Below are positions 11,105 through 25,275 of a stretch of DNA of 64,000 nt, one piece after another (position 1 is the stretch's first letter; each line of letters opens with the position of its first letter). Below the pieces are notes generated by a model. That model worked only from the letters and a program-made list of their open reading frames with translations, was not told the origin of the DNA and made no database searches. Made by a program: the position numbers and the translations under genes. Source of the DNA: Terebella lapidaria. Its lineage: Eukaryota > Annelida > Polychaeta > Terebellida > Terebellidae. The stretch spans positions 21,787,402 through 21,851,401 of the forward strand of contig OX424567.1 in assembly GCA_949152475.1 (NCBI GenBank). The letters run 5' to 3'.

Positions 11105-12510
11105 TTATTTAATAAATATATTTTAAATGAAAAATCCTTGAAAAGATGGTGGAGACTCATATTGTTGACAATGCACTACAGGAGAGTCTGCAGTCGGCTT
11201 ATCGCCCTATGCATTCAACAGAAACGGCCCTGTTGAGGGTACATAACGATATTACTGAAGCTCTGGACCAGAAATCGATGGTAACACTGGTACTTCTCGA
11301 TCTGTCGGCGGCTTTTGACGTTATAGATCACAGTATTCTTGCTCAACGTCTCGATTAAAACTTGGTGTCACCTCACATGCGCTCAAGTGGCTGACCTCCT
11401 ATCTGAGTGATAGGACACAATGTGTTTCAATTGATGACACCTTATCCACTGACCAGTTGCTCCATTATGGAGTACCCCCAATGATCCGTGCTCGGACCCC
11501 GTATATACTGTATGTACACACGACCCATTGGGGAGATCGTCAAAAAACATAACTTACATTATCATTGTTATGCTGACGACACCCAGGTGTATGTCACCAT
11601 CAAGCCAACGGACTCGTGGGAATATGTGTGACGGAGAATCGAAGCCTGTGTCTCAGAGGTCAGCACCTGGATGGTTGTCAACATGTTGCAGCTGAATCAG
11701 AGTGAGACTCAACTCATCGTGTTTTCCTCCAGGTACCGTGAAAGCATGCAGAATCCTACCGTTACAATAGGTGACAATGTCATAATGGCTGTTCAATCTG
11801 TGAGAAACCTTGGTGTCATCCTGGACGACAAATTAACCATGGAGAAACAAGTCAATGATGTTGCACGGTGTTGCTATTTTCAAATCCGCAAGATTGGCCA
11901 CATTCGACGATATCTTACCCGAGACTCTTGCAAAACGTTGGTACATGCGTTAGTTACTTCGCGTCTTGACTATGGGAATGCTCTGTTGCATGGAATCCCC
12001 CAAGCGCTTACAGAGCGCCTCCAACACGTCCAGAATATGGCTGCTCGCCTCATCAGCATACAAGATCCTGCTTTATACATATAAATCATTGAACGGACAG
12101 GCGCCTCTGTATCTGACGGAGTTGTTCCACCTGTATCACCCAACACGACTACTACGATCCAACACAAAGTCCCTAATCATAAATCAAAAAACAGTTGGAG
12201 CTTTCGGTGGCAACAGGCGTCTTGCAAAGTCAGCAGCCATCATGTGGAATGAGTGGCCAAATAAAGTAAAACAGTCGACCACTCTACATGGTTTTAAAAA
12301 ACAACTCAAGACTTACCTCTTTAAACAGGCATATCCTGCATAATTCTGTCCAGTCAAGTTTTTTTATACATCCAGCATTTTTACTCATTTCACTGTTATT
12401 GTCTATTTTTTTAAATATATATATATATTTAGTACATATCTATTTTATGTGAAGCGCCAGAGAGCAACTTCGTTGAATAGGGCGCTATATAAATGTTGTA
12501 TGATTATTAT
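11105..12510 (+). mobile_element. 5'-truncated L2/CR1-type LINE fragment
   Basis: The insert holds the downstream half of a LINE reverse transcriptase and its 3' tail. The 3' end, GCGCTATATAAATGTTGTATGATTATTAT, is split here as GCGCTATATAAATG followed by a TTAT-type simple repeat. That is the ending typical of L2/CR1-group elements, which prime on short repeats instead of poly(A). A CA-poor AT run (12413-12430) sits in the 3' UTR. The tail directly abuts the duplicated segment that starts at 12511. Confidence 0.8.
11146..12343 (+). pseudogene. LINE reverse transcriptase fragment (L2/CR1-like), frame-broken
   Basis: This would copy the element RNA into DNA at a nicked target. Visible pieces, in order, are: a finger/palm segment with QSAYRPMHSTETALL and LVLLDLSAAFDVIDH (11146-11358), which is RT motif A with its catalytic Asp; a disrupted stretch with HYGVPP (11359-11560, stop after codon LD, and further shifts); motif C as CYADDTQVYV (about 11565-11594); then thumb and C-terminal sequence in one frame to 12084 and in a second frame to 12343 (KQAYPA, stop). 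At least three frame changes make it non-functional. There is no endonuclease domain, so the copy is 5' truncated. Confidence 0.82.
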
Positions 12511-15500
12511 AAATTTTCATACTGTTATGTTAAATATTATCATCACAGTCGATTGTTGAATTCTCTTGTTGAATTTTTTCCCAACCGCGCACCTCCAGGA
12601 TAACGAACTGATGTAAACATTCAGAAAGTCACAGCACGCCAACAAGATTCAGTTTGTGAAAATAATAATTGGTGTTGTATTCTGGAATGAGGAACAATCT
12701 CCATTCTATCAGCTCTCACTAATCTCATTATCACAGCTTCCCCACCAGTGTCATTTATCTGATCGAAGGAGCCACCTATTGTCAAATGCCATGAACTCAA
12801 TCACGTTTCAATCAGCCCTGGAAATGTGATATGTGTGTGAGTCTCTCTGCTCATTGTGTCTCTCTATTCGGCAACATATTCAATGCTAGAAATCACAACA
12901 TATCGAATTTGCAGTGATGTCAGTTGACATAGTGCTAAAATAAAACTTGTTTTATAACCTTGAATTCAGCCTGCCTGCGCTCTAATATTGTATTGCTATT
13001 TGTTGCAACCCATGGACACTAGTAGAAAACCATGGGCAAAAAGTCGTAAAAAACATATTTCTGCAGGGACAGGTGCGCCTCAGTGAATATACTGTGAAAC
13101 AGATATATTGAACATTGAAACCAGCATCGTTCAGTATTCTTGCAGGCCCTAGCACAAATGTATTGAACCAAAGCAAATTCAGCGTTTGTTTTATCGCAGT
13201 TGCAGAAACAGTCATCGGACGCACAGAAAGTTAAAATGATGATGGCCTATGGGCGCAACACCTTGTCATCAGACCGAGATATTTGTGGACCTGCAAATGT
13301 CATTATAACTTTTGAAGCGATCAACTAACAACCAAGTTTGTGTCTTTTCTGTTTCGCTTTCGAAAACTTACTGTAAATTATCTTTGATAAATTGTCTTTG
13401 TTCAGATTTAATAAAGACAACGCAAGCTTATTTAACACAGTTTCATTCACTTTGAAAATGGAAATAATCTATTATATGCAGTATTGCAAAAGTGTGTAAT
13501 CGGCAGAGTTTGCATAATATGTGTCATTGGGATGAATGTTTCTAGTTCTCCCTAGCTAGATGGGAACTGACATCAACCGGCATTCCAGATGAAGTCTTCA
13601 TAGCAGAACCTCCATGTTAGTAGCACCCCCTGCAAAACCACAATACACAGTTGGCTGGTAATCCATGTTGTTGATTTGGATGCTTTTCCAAAGCGTTCAT
13701 TTGAAATGAATATACATTAGATTATATACGATAATCGCGAGACATCACAGCTGTGCATATCTCGCCGAGTTTAATATGTCAAGTTCACAATCGGTTGTTT
13801 CCCTTCTATAGGTAATTTCTCTACCTAAATATTCCAACCATTACTTGGGGAAGGATTAACTGATGCAAACATTAAGAAATGCACAAGACCATCAATAAAA
13901 AAATACGACTGATAATTGGTGTTACATTTTCGAGTGAAGAACAATATCCATTCCATCAGCTCTGACTAATCTCGTTATCACTGTTTTCCAAGCAGTGTCA
14001 TTGATCCGAGGGATGAGCATCGGATCGAAGAAGCCACCAGTTGTCAAATGGCATGAACTCAATCACGTTTCAATCAGCCTAAGAAATGTGATATGTGAGT
14101 GTCATTCATTCTGTTCATTATCTGCTTCTCTCTGGTCGGCAACATATTCGATCCGAGATATCTTGCTACAACGAATTTACTGTTGATAATATTCGTTGAT
14201 ATTTTTTTGTTCACATCCATTGAATTAAATTACCTGTGCCAAATGAATTTTGGTTATTTTTCCATGCAAAAATATCTCATTTCTCCTGTCCGATAACTGT
14301 TTAGTATGCTATAAACGATTATTTGATGTAAATTGATACGGCCTTTTACTGAATGAAGAGTTTCTCCTAATATACACTATTTATGGTTTGTGAAAAACAG
14401 CTTTATTCTTAACGTTGAGCCAGTTGGATAAGACATGGACATTCAAAATAAGACAGGATATCAATGTGTTTTGAGACAATTACAAAAAAGTAATCAAACA
14501 CAAACAAAGAGCGAAATAGAGAAATTCGCAATAAGTGTTAATGGCCGTTGGGTAATCAGAGGGTAGACAACCTGAAAATACTCGGAGAACGGTTGATTCC
14601 CAGATCGAATCATGTTGCAAAAAACTGCAAGTGCAACGTACTCATCCCAAGTATGAGGTTGAATGATTATGTAATTAGTTACAAACCCTGTCCAGTGTGT
14701 CTAAAAATCCAATTATAACAGTGTCTGTGGTCACAGATCGATCACTCTTTCTGTCGGTAATCACTAGTTTAGTTGGCATGCTCTCTTGACGGCAGTAAAC
14801 AGTGGTAAAGCGTCTAACAACATCTCTGACTACCAATCTCCATACCACAGCATACACTGATTTATTGAGGGGTGGATATTTTCTTGGTGTTTTCTCTATA
14901 ACATTCGGTTGATGAATGACCATCCGCAGTATTAATTATAAAATGTATTATGAATGTGACGAATACAGATACATTGGTGGCCATGTCTTAAGCATCATGA
15001 GCTGGCGAATAGAATAAGCGTGTTCTGTCATCAGTAAACAACTCATGTGTAAATTTAGACTCCTTCCATATCATTCTACATCCAAGACCTAGTGAAAGTG
15101 TTAATACTTCGTTTCCAACTGAAGTTGAATCCCAAAAGAGTTCAAACGCTTTGCTTGATTCCTCTTGTATATATACGGATTGTCCTCGACTTGAGTTCAT
15201 GACTTGGAGAGTGTTTCCGAAGATCAAAGAAAGAAATCCTCAAATTCTCGCCATCTAAATTCAACTACGTACACATTTTATCAGTATGTGGTTGGCCTCA
15301 TGTGCATTACAATGAAAATCAGATTGAAATTTAGTAGATAAATAAATTATTCTCATAAATATTTTGCTTTTATTCACCCAAAGTAATATGACACATGGTA
15401 GTGAATGGTCTGGAATGTGCCCTGGTGGCCCATTATCCAATGCCATCCCACATACCAGCAAGCACACGTGAAGGGAATGTGCACAACTAGCGACTTTACC

Positions 15501-16475
15501 TCAGAAAAATTAATTGGATACGGCGAAAGGTATCGGATCTCAAGTTATTGGCTAGTGTGTTAGTATCAGTGGCTGCGACATCGACCCGCGCTGCAGACAG
15601 CGACTGCCAGGTCACGGGGAAGTGATCCCTCAGGTTGTTTTCATTTATTTATTTTTTTGACTGACTGAAAACTCCAGTGTAAGAAATTCGCAGCACCATG
15701 TCCTGACTACGTCCTCTACCATCATTCATAACAATTTTCCTAGCAATATAACTATTGAAACGAGCAACTAGTGTAAGGCCCTCTGGTACAAACCAAAGAC
15801 CGAGTGTATGTTTACACAAATGAATTTCACCTAATAGCTTATTCTACATGTGATGCTGTGGAAGTCTTCGATTGGAATGAGTATGCACATGCATTTTATC
15901 TCATGTTTTAATATCCATGGAATCGTGAAATATCTCAAGATATCCCATCAAATTTCATACTTGTTTTGACAGTTTCAACTCCACTATTAGTTGGTCAATA
16001 CCCTCGCTGTATGTCATCAGTTCGTTATCCTCGCTGGTGGTCATCAGTTGGTCAAACTCTCGCTGAAAATCGTCTCACAAACCTTGTACTTGAAGGATGA
16101 ACTGATACAAACACTGGCGAAATCACAACACACCAAAACCAGACAGCTAATAATGGATTCAATACAAATAATAATTGGTGTTACATCGTGGAATTAAGAA
16201 CAATGTCCGTAACATCAGCTCAACTAATCTCCATATAATAGTTTCACAACCAGAGTCATTGATCCGAGGGATGAGCATTGAATCGAAGGAGCCACCAGTT
16301 GTCAAATGGCATGAACTCAATCACATTTCAATCAGCCGGAGAAATGTGATTTGTGAGCTTTGGGCGTTCTGCTCACTGTCTTTCTCTGTATGGTGGACAA
16401 CATATTCGATTCCAGATATCATGCGATAACGGATTCGCTTTTGGCAATACCCGTTGATATTTCTTCTGAAAATCT
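12511..16475. repeat. ~4 kb segmental duplicate, copy 1 (composite-repeat family)
   Basis: It is collinear with 21230-25275; for example, TCGATTGTTGAATTCTCTTG, GGGAAGTGATC and GATAACGGATTCGCT appear in the same order at offsets of about 8.72 to 8.80 kb. It contains the recurring sub-blocks of the large composite repeat: block A (landmark GGCATGAACTCAATCACGTT at 14050 and 16308, a variant near 12788), block B (14400-14960), block C (15000-15640). Short frames inside (for example 13995-14186 and 14988-15227) differ between copies by stops and shifts, so no coding function is supported. Confidence 0.85.
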
Positions 16476-19246
16476 TAAAGTCATAGTAGCATGGTACCAT
16501 TATATGGTTTTATCCCTGTTCAGATAAATGCATTGTGGACATTTGGTGATAAAAAAGATGTTCACGTTAATTGGTAATTAATAACAGCGACATATAATCG
16601 AGTATATTGAGCCAGTATTGCAATCGCCTTCTCATGCCGACGAAAACAATAGCTTCGGCAGTTTCCGTAATCGTGACGTCAGTTGTGGCAAAATGTGCTT
16701 TGATGGCTGGCCAAAAACGTAAAACACGTAATTTGGGCGGACAGCTCAAAGATAGAAAACCACTCCAAAATGCATGAGATTCAAAAGAAAACAAAAGAAA
16801 ACCAACAAATACTGGACATCTTGCAGTTCAACAAACCTCCCTTCTGGGAGAATGAATAGTACTGATTTTAAATATCAAGACAAGAAATGCCGTATTCCAA
16901 CCATCTCACCCGTTCACTTGAATTGTCAAACATACACAACGAGAATGAATATGCGACATGCAGTTTACCTTGCTGGCTACATGTACTTTCAGTACTGCCT
17001 CAAATGACGTCACAAACCACGAGAAAAACTACTGACATAATTTAACACCAGAATATCCGGCACATTAAAAATAATGTGATGAGTCTCTATTATTATAAAA
17101 TATACACTATACATGCATTAGGGCAGGATCCAGCATTTAGATGGTTTCTGTGGGGGGGGGGGGGGGTCTGAGGTTAAAGGTACCAGAAACCATAGGTTTT
17201 TTCATGTTCTGATGTAGCTTTCTGGTCTCTCGTGAGTATGAATTCTACTAGAATAAGCATTAATGCCTCTGCTCTGAAAACTTAGTAGGAAAACAAATAT
17301 AAGAGGAGGGTGCAGATTTCGGCCCTGCAGCGCCAGAATGTGCTTCCTTCCCTTATATTCGTTGTCCTTTGGTATGTTCTACCTGAAAAATTGTACCAAA
17401 TGCAATCTCAATATTTGCATTGTGATTCATTTGAGTTGTACATAAAAAAACAGATACATAACATGCCCTGAAATTTGCCATTCCTATAGGTTTCTGCAAT
17501 TTGCCGTTTTGCCCCACATATATGGATACTGCAGTTACATAGCCGTGTGTTGACATTAAATTCCATGCAAATTTTATTGCTGTGTCCACACTTTTGTAGA
17601 TATTTGCTATTGGGTATGTGTGAGGAGATACATATTTTGGGATTTAGAAGCACCCTAATATCGTGGATGTCATCGGGCAGCCTATAGTGACATTCTGGTC
17701 GTGGTATTTCAAACTTTTCCATCCTCTCTTTAAAACAGTATTCACATGGTATTCGAAGAAATTCCAGTGCAGGACATTCTTGGGTGCTGTGGTGGGACAG
17801 AGGGATATTTAGAGCTTTCGGACATCCACCCATTGATTATAATAATATGTCACTCCTGTCATTGGCGCAACCAACTAATGACCCGGCTTTTCTTGTATTT
17901 TTGGTCATATGAAATATAGAGAAATTCCTTGCGTATAGCTATGTTCCTTCTTGATAGGAATATTGTTTCATAACAATAAAATCACCCACCACAGAAAAAT
18001 ATTTATTAGCATGGGCATTGCACTGGGAACTGTGCAAAATGTCAACTACAAATGGACTAAACAGCAACGTGCACGACAGGATGTTAAAGTTGTTCTGGAT
18101 TTCCCAACACGTATATTACCATGGACATAGAATATGTATAAGATATTACATTCATCATTGATATGTTGGTAAATCCCCTGAAGTGCCACTTGCACCATGC
18201 ACTGATTCAGTGCTCATGTAAAACTTCCTGCATGCAATATTTCAAAGTAAACTATATTTCAAATATTTCAAAGTATGAAATATTAATAATATCTCGTTTG
18301 ACAATTTACACCCGACTACAAACTTCTTCAGTCCTATCTTTTGGATGCAATAACGATATGCTAATTCCAAACGACAGTTATGACTAAACGGTTTACTTGG
18401 ATAGCTGTGTCGGTTTTAGAATCCTTGGGGGAAATCAGCCTCCGAATGTTGGTGATTGGGATGCAAAGGTTAACATGCCACAGTATGCTTGACATGTTCG
18501 TGTACAAGTTTCATAATCTGCAGTGTTTATGTTTTATATGGTGAATACGGTTGCTCTTTTGAATACAAAAGTAGTACCAATAACATATGTCAGTAGTAGC
18601 TCTGTGAATTTAATGGAATAGTTTGCCAAATTTCATTTGAACGTGGGAAGATCAATACAAAGGGTTTTAGTTACATTTATTCAGTGGCCCCTCCCTTGCT
18701 CATCCTTATGTAGTTGTTAGTTGTGTATTTCATAAAAATATGGTTATTATAAATGTGCCTGATATATATACTAAATATATACTAATACGAATTTATATAC
18801 GATTGATTGGGTTGGAGTTGTAGATTTCATTTGGACTGTATCCGATTTAACAGGACATTTTATGCTAATTGGCTGATAAGATTCGCCTGTAATTCTTCGA
18901 AACACATACATTAGTATGTTTTTGTTGATGATTAGTAGTACATGAACTGTTGTTACCCTTCAGTAGAACTTCAGACAAAATGCTTTTGCAATAGAATATT
19001 GAGATAGTGAAAAATTACAGCAATATATATGGACAGGTTGCATTGCTCACCCAAGCGACAAGGCGATAACCACGACCTTAAGATATATGCTTTGTATTTT
19101 ACAGTATTCATGAATATGAAGGAGGAGTGTAAAATCCAAGTATAATATACACGTGAATTTATGTGATATAGCAATTATATTTTAGAATATCAAAATAGAA
19201 TTACGTATTATCTAGAATTCTTATTGTGTAGAACCATGATTTTGAG
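16476..19246. other. Spacer between the two 4 kb duplicates, left part
   Basis: Largely single-copy within the window. It holds a 15-G run (17152-17166) and one moderately long minus-strand frame (17408-17833, listed separately). Otherwise it is AT-rich DNA with no recognised gene. Confidence 0.5.
17408..17833 (-). other. Cysteine-rich ORF of unknown status
   Basis: 141 codons from ATG to stop on the minus strand, with 13 or so cysteines spread through the frame (CPALEF, CEYCF, CGHSNKIC, CNCSIHIC). A second open minus frame overlaps its end (17353-17589). The Cys spacing fits no zinc-finger or secreted-peptide family I know. There is no signal peptide, no recognised splice context and no second copy. 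It could be an exon, a relic or chance. Confidence 0.2.
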
Positions 19247-19615
19247 GTAGTCCGCTCCAAACAGTGAGGGCAGGGGATCAAAGAGTTTTTTTAAAAAATA
19301 AATAACTTTATCTGATCAGCATCCTAAAACTGAAAAGAAAATAGGGGGTCACCGTATCCGTTCGCATGGAAAATACAATGCAAGATGTGAATATGGACAA
19401 AACAATGTGCAAAAATGCCATAATTTATGTCATTTTACGTAAATATTTTTTGATCACAAATATGTTGAGGAACAAGCACGGTGACCCCAATTTTCTCTTC
19501 AGTATTAGGATGCTGATCAGTTACTCTATAAAATATGTCATTTTGAAGAGACAATATTCAAGGAATAACTTCTAAATTTTGACTGTTCGTCACCTCACTG
19601 TTTGTAGCAGACTAC
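19247..19615. mobile_element. Palindromic MITE, copy B (Tc1/mariner-like, TA target)
   Basis: It is the same family as 8383-8756. The ends, read inside the flanking TA, are GTCCGCTCCAAACAGTGAGG on the left and CCTCACTGTTTGTAGCAGAC on the right, with TA on both outer sides. The sub-terminal arms with CTGATCAGCATCCTAA are inverted. It is 369 bp and non-coding. The centre pairs less well than the outer ~120 bases, so the folded form would be a long imperfect hairpin. Confidence 0.8.
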
Positions 19616-21229
19616 GGTAATAACGAAGAGTGAACTTTTCACTATTAGATTGATTTCGATAAACTAGCTCAGCGCACACGTCACACTCCCTTGGGCTAGA
19701 CTTTTCAGGTGGATAGCCACAACCACAGAATTAACATGTGAATATCATGTTCCCTGTCAGGTTTTATTACAGGTTTCACATCCTTTTTCATACGGTATAC
19801 TGCGCAAGTGCTACCAAAACATGGTTAGAACAAATATTTTTTTTTTATTCTTCGAAGGTGTTATGGTTTGAAACCAGCCGCAAATTCACTCGCGCTTCTA
19901 TTTCGCCTTTTTATCCTGTGAAAGTACAGTGTCATTTCGTACTGACTGATTGGTTAAAACATTCCATTGGAGGAAATTTCCAGCTTCTCCCCTCGAATTC
20001 TACATTCCCCGACGACAATTCCGTCGCCACAATAACAGTTGCAGCGAACAACTAAAGACCCGCTATATGTCGTTTCTGTCTCGCGGCCGAAAATTTACTG
20101 TGACGTTTCGCGAATAAATGGTCATTGTTTCGTGGTCTTTCTCATCTGCTGGGATATGAAATGCCAAGAACGTATATTACCAACTGGGTGGTTTTGCCCT
20201 GTAGCCAATCAGTTAGTTTGATCCCTGTCGTAATATTACAGTTCTATCCCGAGGAACAAAAGATATTACACCAAGTTTCCATTGGATTTAAGTTGGAGTT
20301 AAGGGCCACTGGAATTTATAGCCATGTACAATACGTTGGCAGATAAGGGAACCTAAATAATCCGATGATAGATGTCATTTCTGGGTGAAATGGATGAAAT
20401 AGAGTAATATTGCTATTGATATTTTGGTGTAATGTTATATATGCATCTTGTAAAGTTTACATGAAATATGGACACACAAATACATCTGACAAGATCTTGT
20501 CTGACTGAAAGATCTCAAGAACATTGGACAGGTCGTCATTGCAACCTGGGTTTTGTCCCCAGCGTGTCGTTTCGGGATGTTTATTGTGTGATATACATCT
20601 TCGGCTGCCAGTCATTCCGGAAATCCACTCTGTCAAACACGCTGATAAATCTACAGTCATTGGTCACAGTTCATAAACGCAGCGATGGGACCTGATAGTA
20701 TTCTGGATAAGAAGCACCATAGTTGAAACTATAGTTATTAACACAGCCGGCCTAAGGTAGACTCCCCAAACGCGAACGCGAATTGAATCACGTTTGGTGG
20801 CATATTTCTTCCTGAATTGTATATTCAAATATTGGGGGAATAGTTTATTTTTCGCTGATTATTCAATCTGGAAATCCAAGTGGAAAAAATGCAGCGTCAC
20901 TATTCACACTGCTAGAAATTGTCACTAGAAATTGTAGCGAGCATTTTTATTAAATATAAAATTAAATATAAAATATATTTTTTTTAGCTTTCTTTCCGGA
21001 TGAAAAATGACAACGGACACTTTAGGATGAAGTCATAATAAGTGAATTACATCATATTGGCACACCATCCAAACTCACGTATACACAGATGGATAGTATA
21101 CTACTGATTGAATCCGATGCTACTGAAATTTTCATTTAAAATGAGTTTACATGCTTATTTTAAATTTAGTTTACATAGACAACATTTCTTAAAATTCATA
21201 GAATAGTGAGATAACACAGCATATTTCGA
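19616..21229. other. Spacer between the two 4 kb duplicates, right part
   Basis: No gene recognised. Overlapping short frames at 19738-20346 lie in different frames with no domain. The stretch 20540-20690 weakly resembles 26580-26720 (shared TGTCGTTTCG and GATAAATCTA words), so part of this may be an older diverged repeat copy. 20940-21000 is A/T-rich. Confidence 0.45.
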
Positions 21230-24200
21230 AAATTTTCATACTTTTATGTTAAATATTGTCATCACAGTCGATTGTTGAATTCTCTTGGTGAATTTTTTTC
21301 CCGACCGCGCACCTCGAGGTTGACAAACTGATGTAAACATTCAGAAAATCACAGCACGCCAACTAGATTCAGTTTATGAAAATAATAATTGGTGTTATAT
21401 TCTGGAATGACGAACAATCTCCATTCTATCAGCTCTGACTAATGTCGTTATCACAGCTTCACCACCAGTGCCATTTATACATGGGAATGTAGGGATGAGT
21501 ATCTGATCGAAGAAGCCACCTATTGTCAAATGGCATGAACTCAATCACGTTTCAGTCAGCCCTGGAAATGTGATATGTGTCTGAGTCACTCTGCTCATTG
21601 TGTCTCTGGTCGGCAACATATTCGATGCTAGAAATTATAACATATCGAATTTGCAGTGATGTCAGTTGACATCGTGCTAAAATCAAACTTGTTTTATAAC
21701 CTTGAATACAGCCTGCATGCGCTCTAATATAGTATTGCTATTTGTTGCACCCCATGGACAGTGGTAGAAAACCATGGGCAAAAAGTCATAAAAAAAACTA
21801 TTTCTGCAGGGTCAGGTGCGCCCCAGTGAATATGCTGTGAAACAGATATATTGAACATTGAAATCAGCATCGTTCAGTATTCTTGCAGGCCATAGCACAA
21901 ATGTATTGAACCAAAGCAGGTTCAGCGTTTGTTCTATCGCAGTTGCAGAAACAGTCATCGGACGCACAGAAAAGTTAAAATGATGATGGCCTATGGGCGC
22001 AACACCTTGTCTTTAGACCGAGAAGATTGTGGACCTGCAAATGTCATTATAACTTTCGAAGCCTGCAAATAACAACCAAGTTTGTGTCTTTTCTGTCTCA
22101 CTTTCGAAAACTTACTGTGTATTGTCTTTGATAAATTGTCTTTGTTCAAATTCAATAAAGCCAACGCAAGCTTATTTGACGCAGGTTCATTCACTTTGAA
22201 AATGAAAATAATCTATTATGTAGTATTGCAAAAGTGTGTAATCGGCAGAGAGTGCATAATATGTGTCATTAGGATGAATGTTTCTGGTGTTTTCCCTAGC
22301 TAGATGGGAAAAGACATCAACCGGCATATCAGATGAAGTCATCATAGCAGAACCTCCATATTAGTAGCACCCCCTCCAAAACCAGAATACACAGTTGGCT
22401 GGTAACCTACTCCATGTAGTTGATTCGGATGCTTTTCCAAAGCGTTCATTTGAAATGAATATACATTCAGATTATATAGATATATCCCATGAATTTCATA
22501 AAATCGCGAGACATCACAGCTGTGCATATCTCGCCGAGTTTAGTATCTCAATTTCTGAAATTGAGAATCACAATCGGTTGTTTCTCTTTCTATTGTTTAT
22601 TTCTCTTCCTAGATATTGTTCCGACCATGTACTTGGGGAAGAATTAACCGATGCAAACATTAAGAAATACACAATACCACCCAATAAAAAATACGACTGA
22701 TAATTGCTGTTACATTTTCGAGTGAAGAGCAATATCCGTTCCATCAGCTCTGACTAATCTCGTTATCACAGTTTTCCAAGCAGTGTCATTGATCCGAGGG
22801 ATGAACATCGGATCGAAGAAGCCACCAGTTGTCAAATGGCATGAACTCAATCACGTTTCAATCAGCCTAAGAAATGTGATATGTGAGCGTCATTCATTCT
22901 GTTCATTATCTGCTTCTGTCTGGTCGGCAACTATTCGATCCGAGATATCTTGCTATAACGAATTTGCTGTTGATAATATTCGTTGATATTTTTTTTGTGA
23001 AAATCGTGAGTGTTTGCATCCATTGAACTTAATTATCTATGCCAAATGAATTTTGGTTATTTTCCCATGCATAGTATACTATAAATGTCATAGGTTTTAA
23101 ACTGATACTGCTTTTTACTGAATGTATAATTTCTATCGAAATTTCTAAGGAATGGATACACCATTGCTGTTGTATCAAAGTTACATTAAAAAAACAGCTT
23201 TATTCTTAACACTGAGCAAGTTAGATAAGACAAGGACATTCAAAATAAGACAGGATATCAAGGTGTTTTGAGACAATTACAAAAAAGTAATCAAACACAC
23301 ACAAAGAGCGAAATAGAGAAATGCGCATTAATTATGTAATTGGTAATGGCCAACAGATGTAACGCCATGCCATTGGGGCATCAAATCAAGAGGGTAGACA
23401 ACCTGAGAATACTCTGAAAACGGTTGATTCCCAGATCCAATCGTGTTGCAAAAAAGCTGCAAATGCAACGTACTCCACCCGAGTATGAGGTTGAATGACT
23501 ATCTAATTAGTTTCAAGCCCTGTCCAGTGTGCCTAAATATCCAATTATAACAGTGTCTATGGTCGCAGTCGGCACCTATAGATCGATCACTCTTTCTGTC
23601 GGTAATTGCTAGTTTGGTTGCCCTCTTGGCGGCAGTAAACAGTGGTAAAGCGTCTAACAACATCTCTCACTATCCACCTCCATACCACAGCATACACTGA
23701 TTTACTGAATAGTAGAATATCTTTTTGGTGTTTTTTTTATAACATTCGGTTGATGAATGACCATCTGCAGTATTAATTAAAAAATGTATTATGAATGTAA
23801 CGAATACGGATAAATTGGTGGCCATGTCTTAAGCATCATGAATTGGCGAATTGAGTAAGCGTGTTCTGTCATCGGTAAACAACTCATGTGTAAATTTAGA
23901 CTCCTTCCATATCATTCTATATCCAAGACCTAGTGAAAGTGTCAATCCTTCGTTTCCAACTGATGTGAATCCCAAAAGAGTTCAAAATGGTTTGCTTGAT
24001 TCCTCTTGTATATATACGGACTGTCGTCGACTTGAGTTCATGACTTGGAAAGTGATTCCGAGGATCAAAGATCCTCAAATTCTCGCCATCTGAATTCAAC
24101 TACGTACACATTTTGTGAGTACGTGGTTGGCCTCATGTGCATTACAATGAAATTCATATTGAAATTTAGTAGATAAATGAATTTTTCTTATAAATATTTT

Positions 24201-25275
24201 GCTTTATTCACCCAAAGTGATATGACACATGGTAGTGAATGGTCTGGAATGTGCCCTGGTGGCCCATTATCCAATGCCATCCCACATACCGGCAAACACA
24301 CGTGGAGGGAATGGGCCCATCTTGCGACTTTACCTAAGAAAGATTCATTGGATACGGCGAAAGGTATCGGATCTCAAGTTATTGTCTAGTGTGTTAGTAT
24401 CAGTGGCTGCAACATCCACCCGTGCTGCAGACAGCGAATGCCAGGTCACGGGGAAGTGATCTCTCAGGTTGTTTTTCTTTTTGATTGACTGAAAACTCCA
24501 GTGTAGGAATTCGCAGCACCACGTCCTGACCTCTACCATCATTCATAAGAATTTTCTTAGCACTATAACTATTGAAACGAGCAACTAGAGTAAGACCCCT
24601 GGTATAAACCAAAGACCGAGTGTATGTTTACACAAATGAATTATCAACTAATTGCTTATTTCACATGTGATGCTGTGGAAGTCTTCAATTGGAATGAAGA
24701 TGCACATGTATTTCATCTCATGTTATAATATCCATGGAATCGTGAAATATCTCAGGATATCACATCAAGTTTCATACTGGTTTTGACAATCTCAACTCCA
24801 CAATTCGCTCTGTGTCATCAGTTCCTTATCCTCGCTGGTGGTCATCGGTTGGTGAAAACTCTCCCTGAAAATCGTCTCACAAACCTTGTACTTGAAGGAT
24901 GAACTGATACAAACACTGACAAAATCACAACACACCAAAATAAGACAGCTAATAATGGATTCAATACAAATAATGATTGGTGTTACATCGTGGAATTAAG
25001 AACAATGTCCGTTATATCAGCTCAACTAATCTCCATATCATAGTTTCACAACCAGAGTCATTGATCCGAGGGATGAGCATTGAATCGAAGGAGCCACCAG
25101 TTGTCGAATGGCATGAACTCAATCACATTTCAATCAGCCTACGAAATGTGATTTGTGAGCTTCGGGCGTTCTGCTCATTGTCTGTCTCTGTATGGTGGAC
25201 AACATATTCGATTCAAGATATCATGCGATAACGGATTCGCTATTGGCAATACCCGTTGATATTTGTTCTAAAAAT
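21230..25275. repeat. ~4 kb segmental duplicate, copy 2 (composite-repeat family)
   Basis: Collinear partner of 12511-16475, about 90% alike by eye with small indels. Block A landmark GGCATGAACTCAATCACGTT occurs at 21532, 22838 and 25110. Block B is at 23190-23830. Block C, with the conserved word AGTGATCTCTCAGG, ends near 24480. Short frames (22783-22986, 23851-24093) correspond to those of copy 1 but are not conserved as protein. Confidence 0.85.

Noticed and set aside
13995-25231. Frames beginning SLIRGMSI in four copies of block A, considered as a conserved exon
   Set aside because: The copies at 29.2 and 46.4 kb break the frame, and both strands give equally open short frames. Differences are not biased to third positions.
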